Shown here one piece after another: positions 63,185 to 64,000 of a stretch of DNA of 64,000 nucleotides. Numbering within the stretch: the first letter of the stretch is position 1; every line of letters starts with the position of its first letter. The notes under the pieces were generated by a model that did not search any database, was not told the DNA's origin, and worked only from the letters and a program-made list of their open reading frames with translations. This stretch comes from Medakamo hakoo (Eukaryota > Chlorophyta > Trebouxiophyceae > Coccomyxaceae). The DNA lies in the NCBI GenBank assembly GCA_026636295.1, contig CP089457.1, positions 739,001 through 803,000 on the forward strand, in the 5' to 3' direction. Made by a program: the position numbers and the translations under genes.

Positions 63185-64000
63185 TCACCCCAGCAAGTCA
63201 GCAAAGGGGTCAGCAGCCGGCCGTGGCGGGCCCGACGCCCCGCCCGCCATGGGCTGCTGCCCGGACGGCGCCGCCGCCGCAGGTTTCGCAGGTGCGGGCG
63301 CGGGCGGCGGCGCGGCCGCGAACGCGTCCCACTCTCCGCCGCCGCCGCCTCCACCGCTGAACGCGCCCCACTCATCGTCTTTGGCGCCGGGGGCAGGAGC
63401 AGTGGACGCGGGCGCGGGCGCGGGCGCAAAGGCGTCCCACTCCGCCGCTGGAGCGGGGGCGGTGGCGGGCGGCGGCGGCGCGCCACCGCCCAGGCTCAGC
63501 CCTGACAGCAGCAGGTCGGCCGCCGCCGCGCCAGAGGGTGCGGCAGGCGCGCCCGCCGCGCCGCCGGGCGCGGGCGTCGGTTCGGGAGCGAGCAGGTCGC
63601 CCAGCAGGTCCGCCGCGGGCGGCGGTGCAGCAGCAGCAGCGGCAGCAGGCGTGGGAGCGGGCGCCGCCGCGACGGCCGCCGGACGTGGGAGCGACGCCGC
63701 GATGGCCGGGTCGACCGCCAACCGCTGCATCAGGCCCGGCGGCCTCGCCGCCCGCTGCTGGGCGGGCGGCGGCGGTGGGCGGGCCAGGGCCGCGACGCGG
63801 GCCGCCGTCGCGGCGACGGGGTCGGCCGGCGGCGAAATGATGGTGTGGCCGCCGTCCCCACCCGACGCGGGGCGGTGGTGGGTGGGCGCGGACGGTCCGG
63901 CGGGCCGGCCGCTGCCGCCGCTCCCCTCGCCCGGCCGGGACGACGAGAGCGACCGCGGCGGGCCACCAGCCCCGGCGGCGGCGCGTCCAGCGCTCCCACC
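63185..64000 (-). CDS. C-terminal part of a clathrin-adaptor-like protein (partial)
   Basis: The frame runs open from the right window edge to the stop at 63185, giving about 271 C-terminal residues. All are low-complexity Ala/Pro/Gly, probably disordered, but carry short endocytic motifs: DLLGDLL and a second DLL, W-box-like EWDAF (twice) and DEWGAF, and DPFADLLG at the very end. DLL binds clathrin, WxxF and DPF bind adaptor appendages. Together they suggest an ENTH/ANTH (epsin or AP180), or similar, adaptor. The folded N-terminal domain lies outside the window, so the class cannot be fixed. Part of the stretch left of 64000 might be intronic, although no splice sites are needed. Confidence 0.6.
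   Translation of the reverse strand, partial: GGSAGRAAAGAGGPPRSLSSSRPGEGSGGSGRPAGPSAPTHHRPASGGDGGHTIISPPADPVAATAARVAALARPPPPPAQQRAARPPGLMQRLAVDPAIAASLPRPAAVAAAPAPTPAAAAAAAPPPAADLLGDLLAPEPTPAPGGAAGAPAAPSGAAAADLLLSGLSLGGGAPPPPATAPAPAAEWDAFAPAPAPASTAPAPGAKDDEWGAFSGGGGGGGEWDAFAAAPPPAPAPAKPAAAAPSGQQPMAGGASGPPRPAADPFADLLG

Overview
The window reads as nuclear DNA of a very GC-rich unicellular eukaryote, most likely a chlorophyte green alga. Most genes carry one or a few short introns of about 90-430 bases (the longest is 696), nearly all with GTG-type donors (GTGAG or GTGCG) and CAG acceptors. Several genes have TGTAA, the algal poly(A) signal, shortly after the stop. Three proteins point to the green lineage: a two-domain 2-carboxyarabinitol-1-phosphatase-like enzyme, a HOZ-type chloroplast HugZ-like protein and a major-lipid-droplet-protein-like protein. 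I found no tRNA, rRNA, CRISPR array, transposon or virus-derived element. The species is not determinable from the sequence alone.

Left part (1-23 kb): an Mpv17/PMP22 membrane protein (open at the window edge); a His-rich CDF zinc transporter; eIF3 subunit d with an unusual RGG-rich insert; a CA1P-phosphatase-like protein; a divergent pair of peroxisomal acyl-CoA oxidase (with a PTS2 signal) and epoxide hydrolase; a MUL1/SP1-like membrane RING E3; an F-box protein; the mitoribosome assembly factor RSM22; a HOZ-like protein; pyroglutamyl peptidase; a Tlg2/syntaxin-16 t-SNARE; an isochorismatase-family hydrolase; and a plastid-type HAD protein with a degenerate catalytic motif.

Middle (23-41 kb): a 15-exon secreted protein with many GCC2/GCC3-like cysteine repeats, whose exon phases join into one 1038-residue frame; a four-cyclic-nucleotide-domain protein kinase G with a predicted acylated N-terminus and a GC-AG intron; a CorA/MRS2 magnesium channel; the lipid-droplet-type protein; a nucleotide-sugar transporter; and a small unknown coiled-coil membrane protein.

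Right part (41-64 kb): the spliceosomal DEAH helicase PRP16; tRNA-splicing endonuclease subunit SEN54; a PTGES2-like thioredoxin/GST-fold protein whose stop codon runs straight into an 83-unit GA repeat; SMC6; a small secreted LTP-like protein; a soluble CAF16-type ABC protein; a secreted protein made of two copies of an unrecognised cysteine domain; a small four-helix membrane protein; the DEAD-box splicing helicase PRP28; an M50 site-2-protease-type metallopeptidase; and the disordered C-terminus of a clathrin-adaptor-like protein running off the right edge.

Genes are packed tightly. Eight adjacent pairs are divergent, five of them with fewer than 200 bases between start codons, so shared bidirectional promoters are likely. 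I see no operon-like or pathway-wide cluster. The genes look like ordinary housekeeping and surface functions, and the least explained items are the cysteine-rich secreted proteins and a pair of strong inverted repeats near 29.6 kb.
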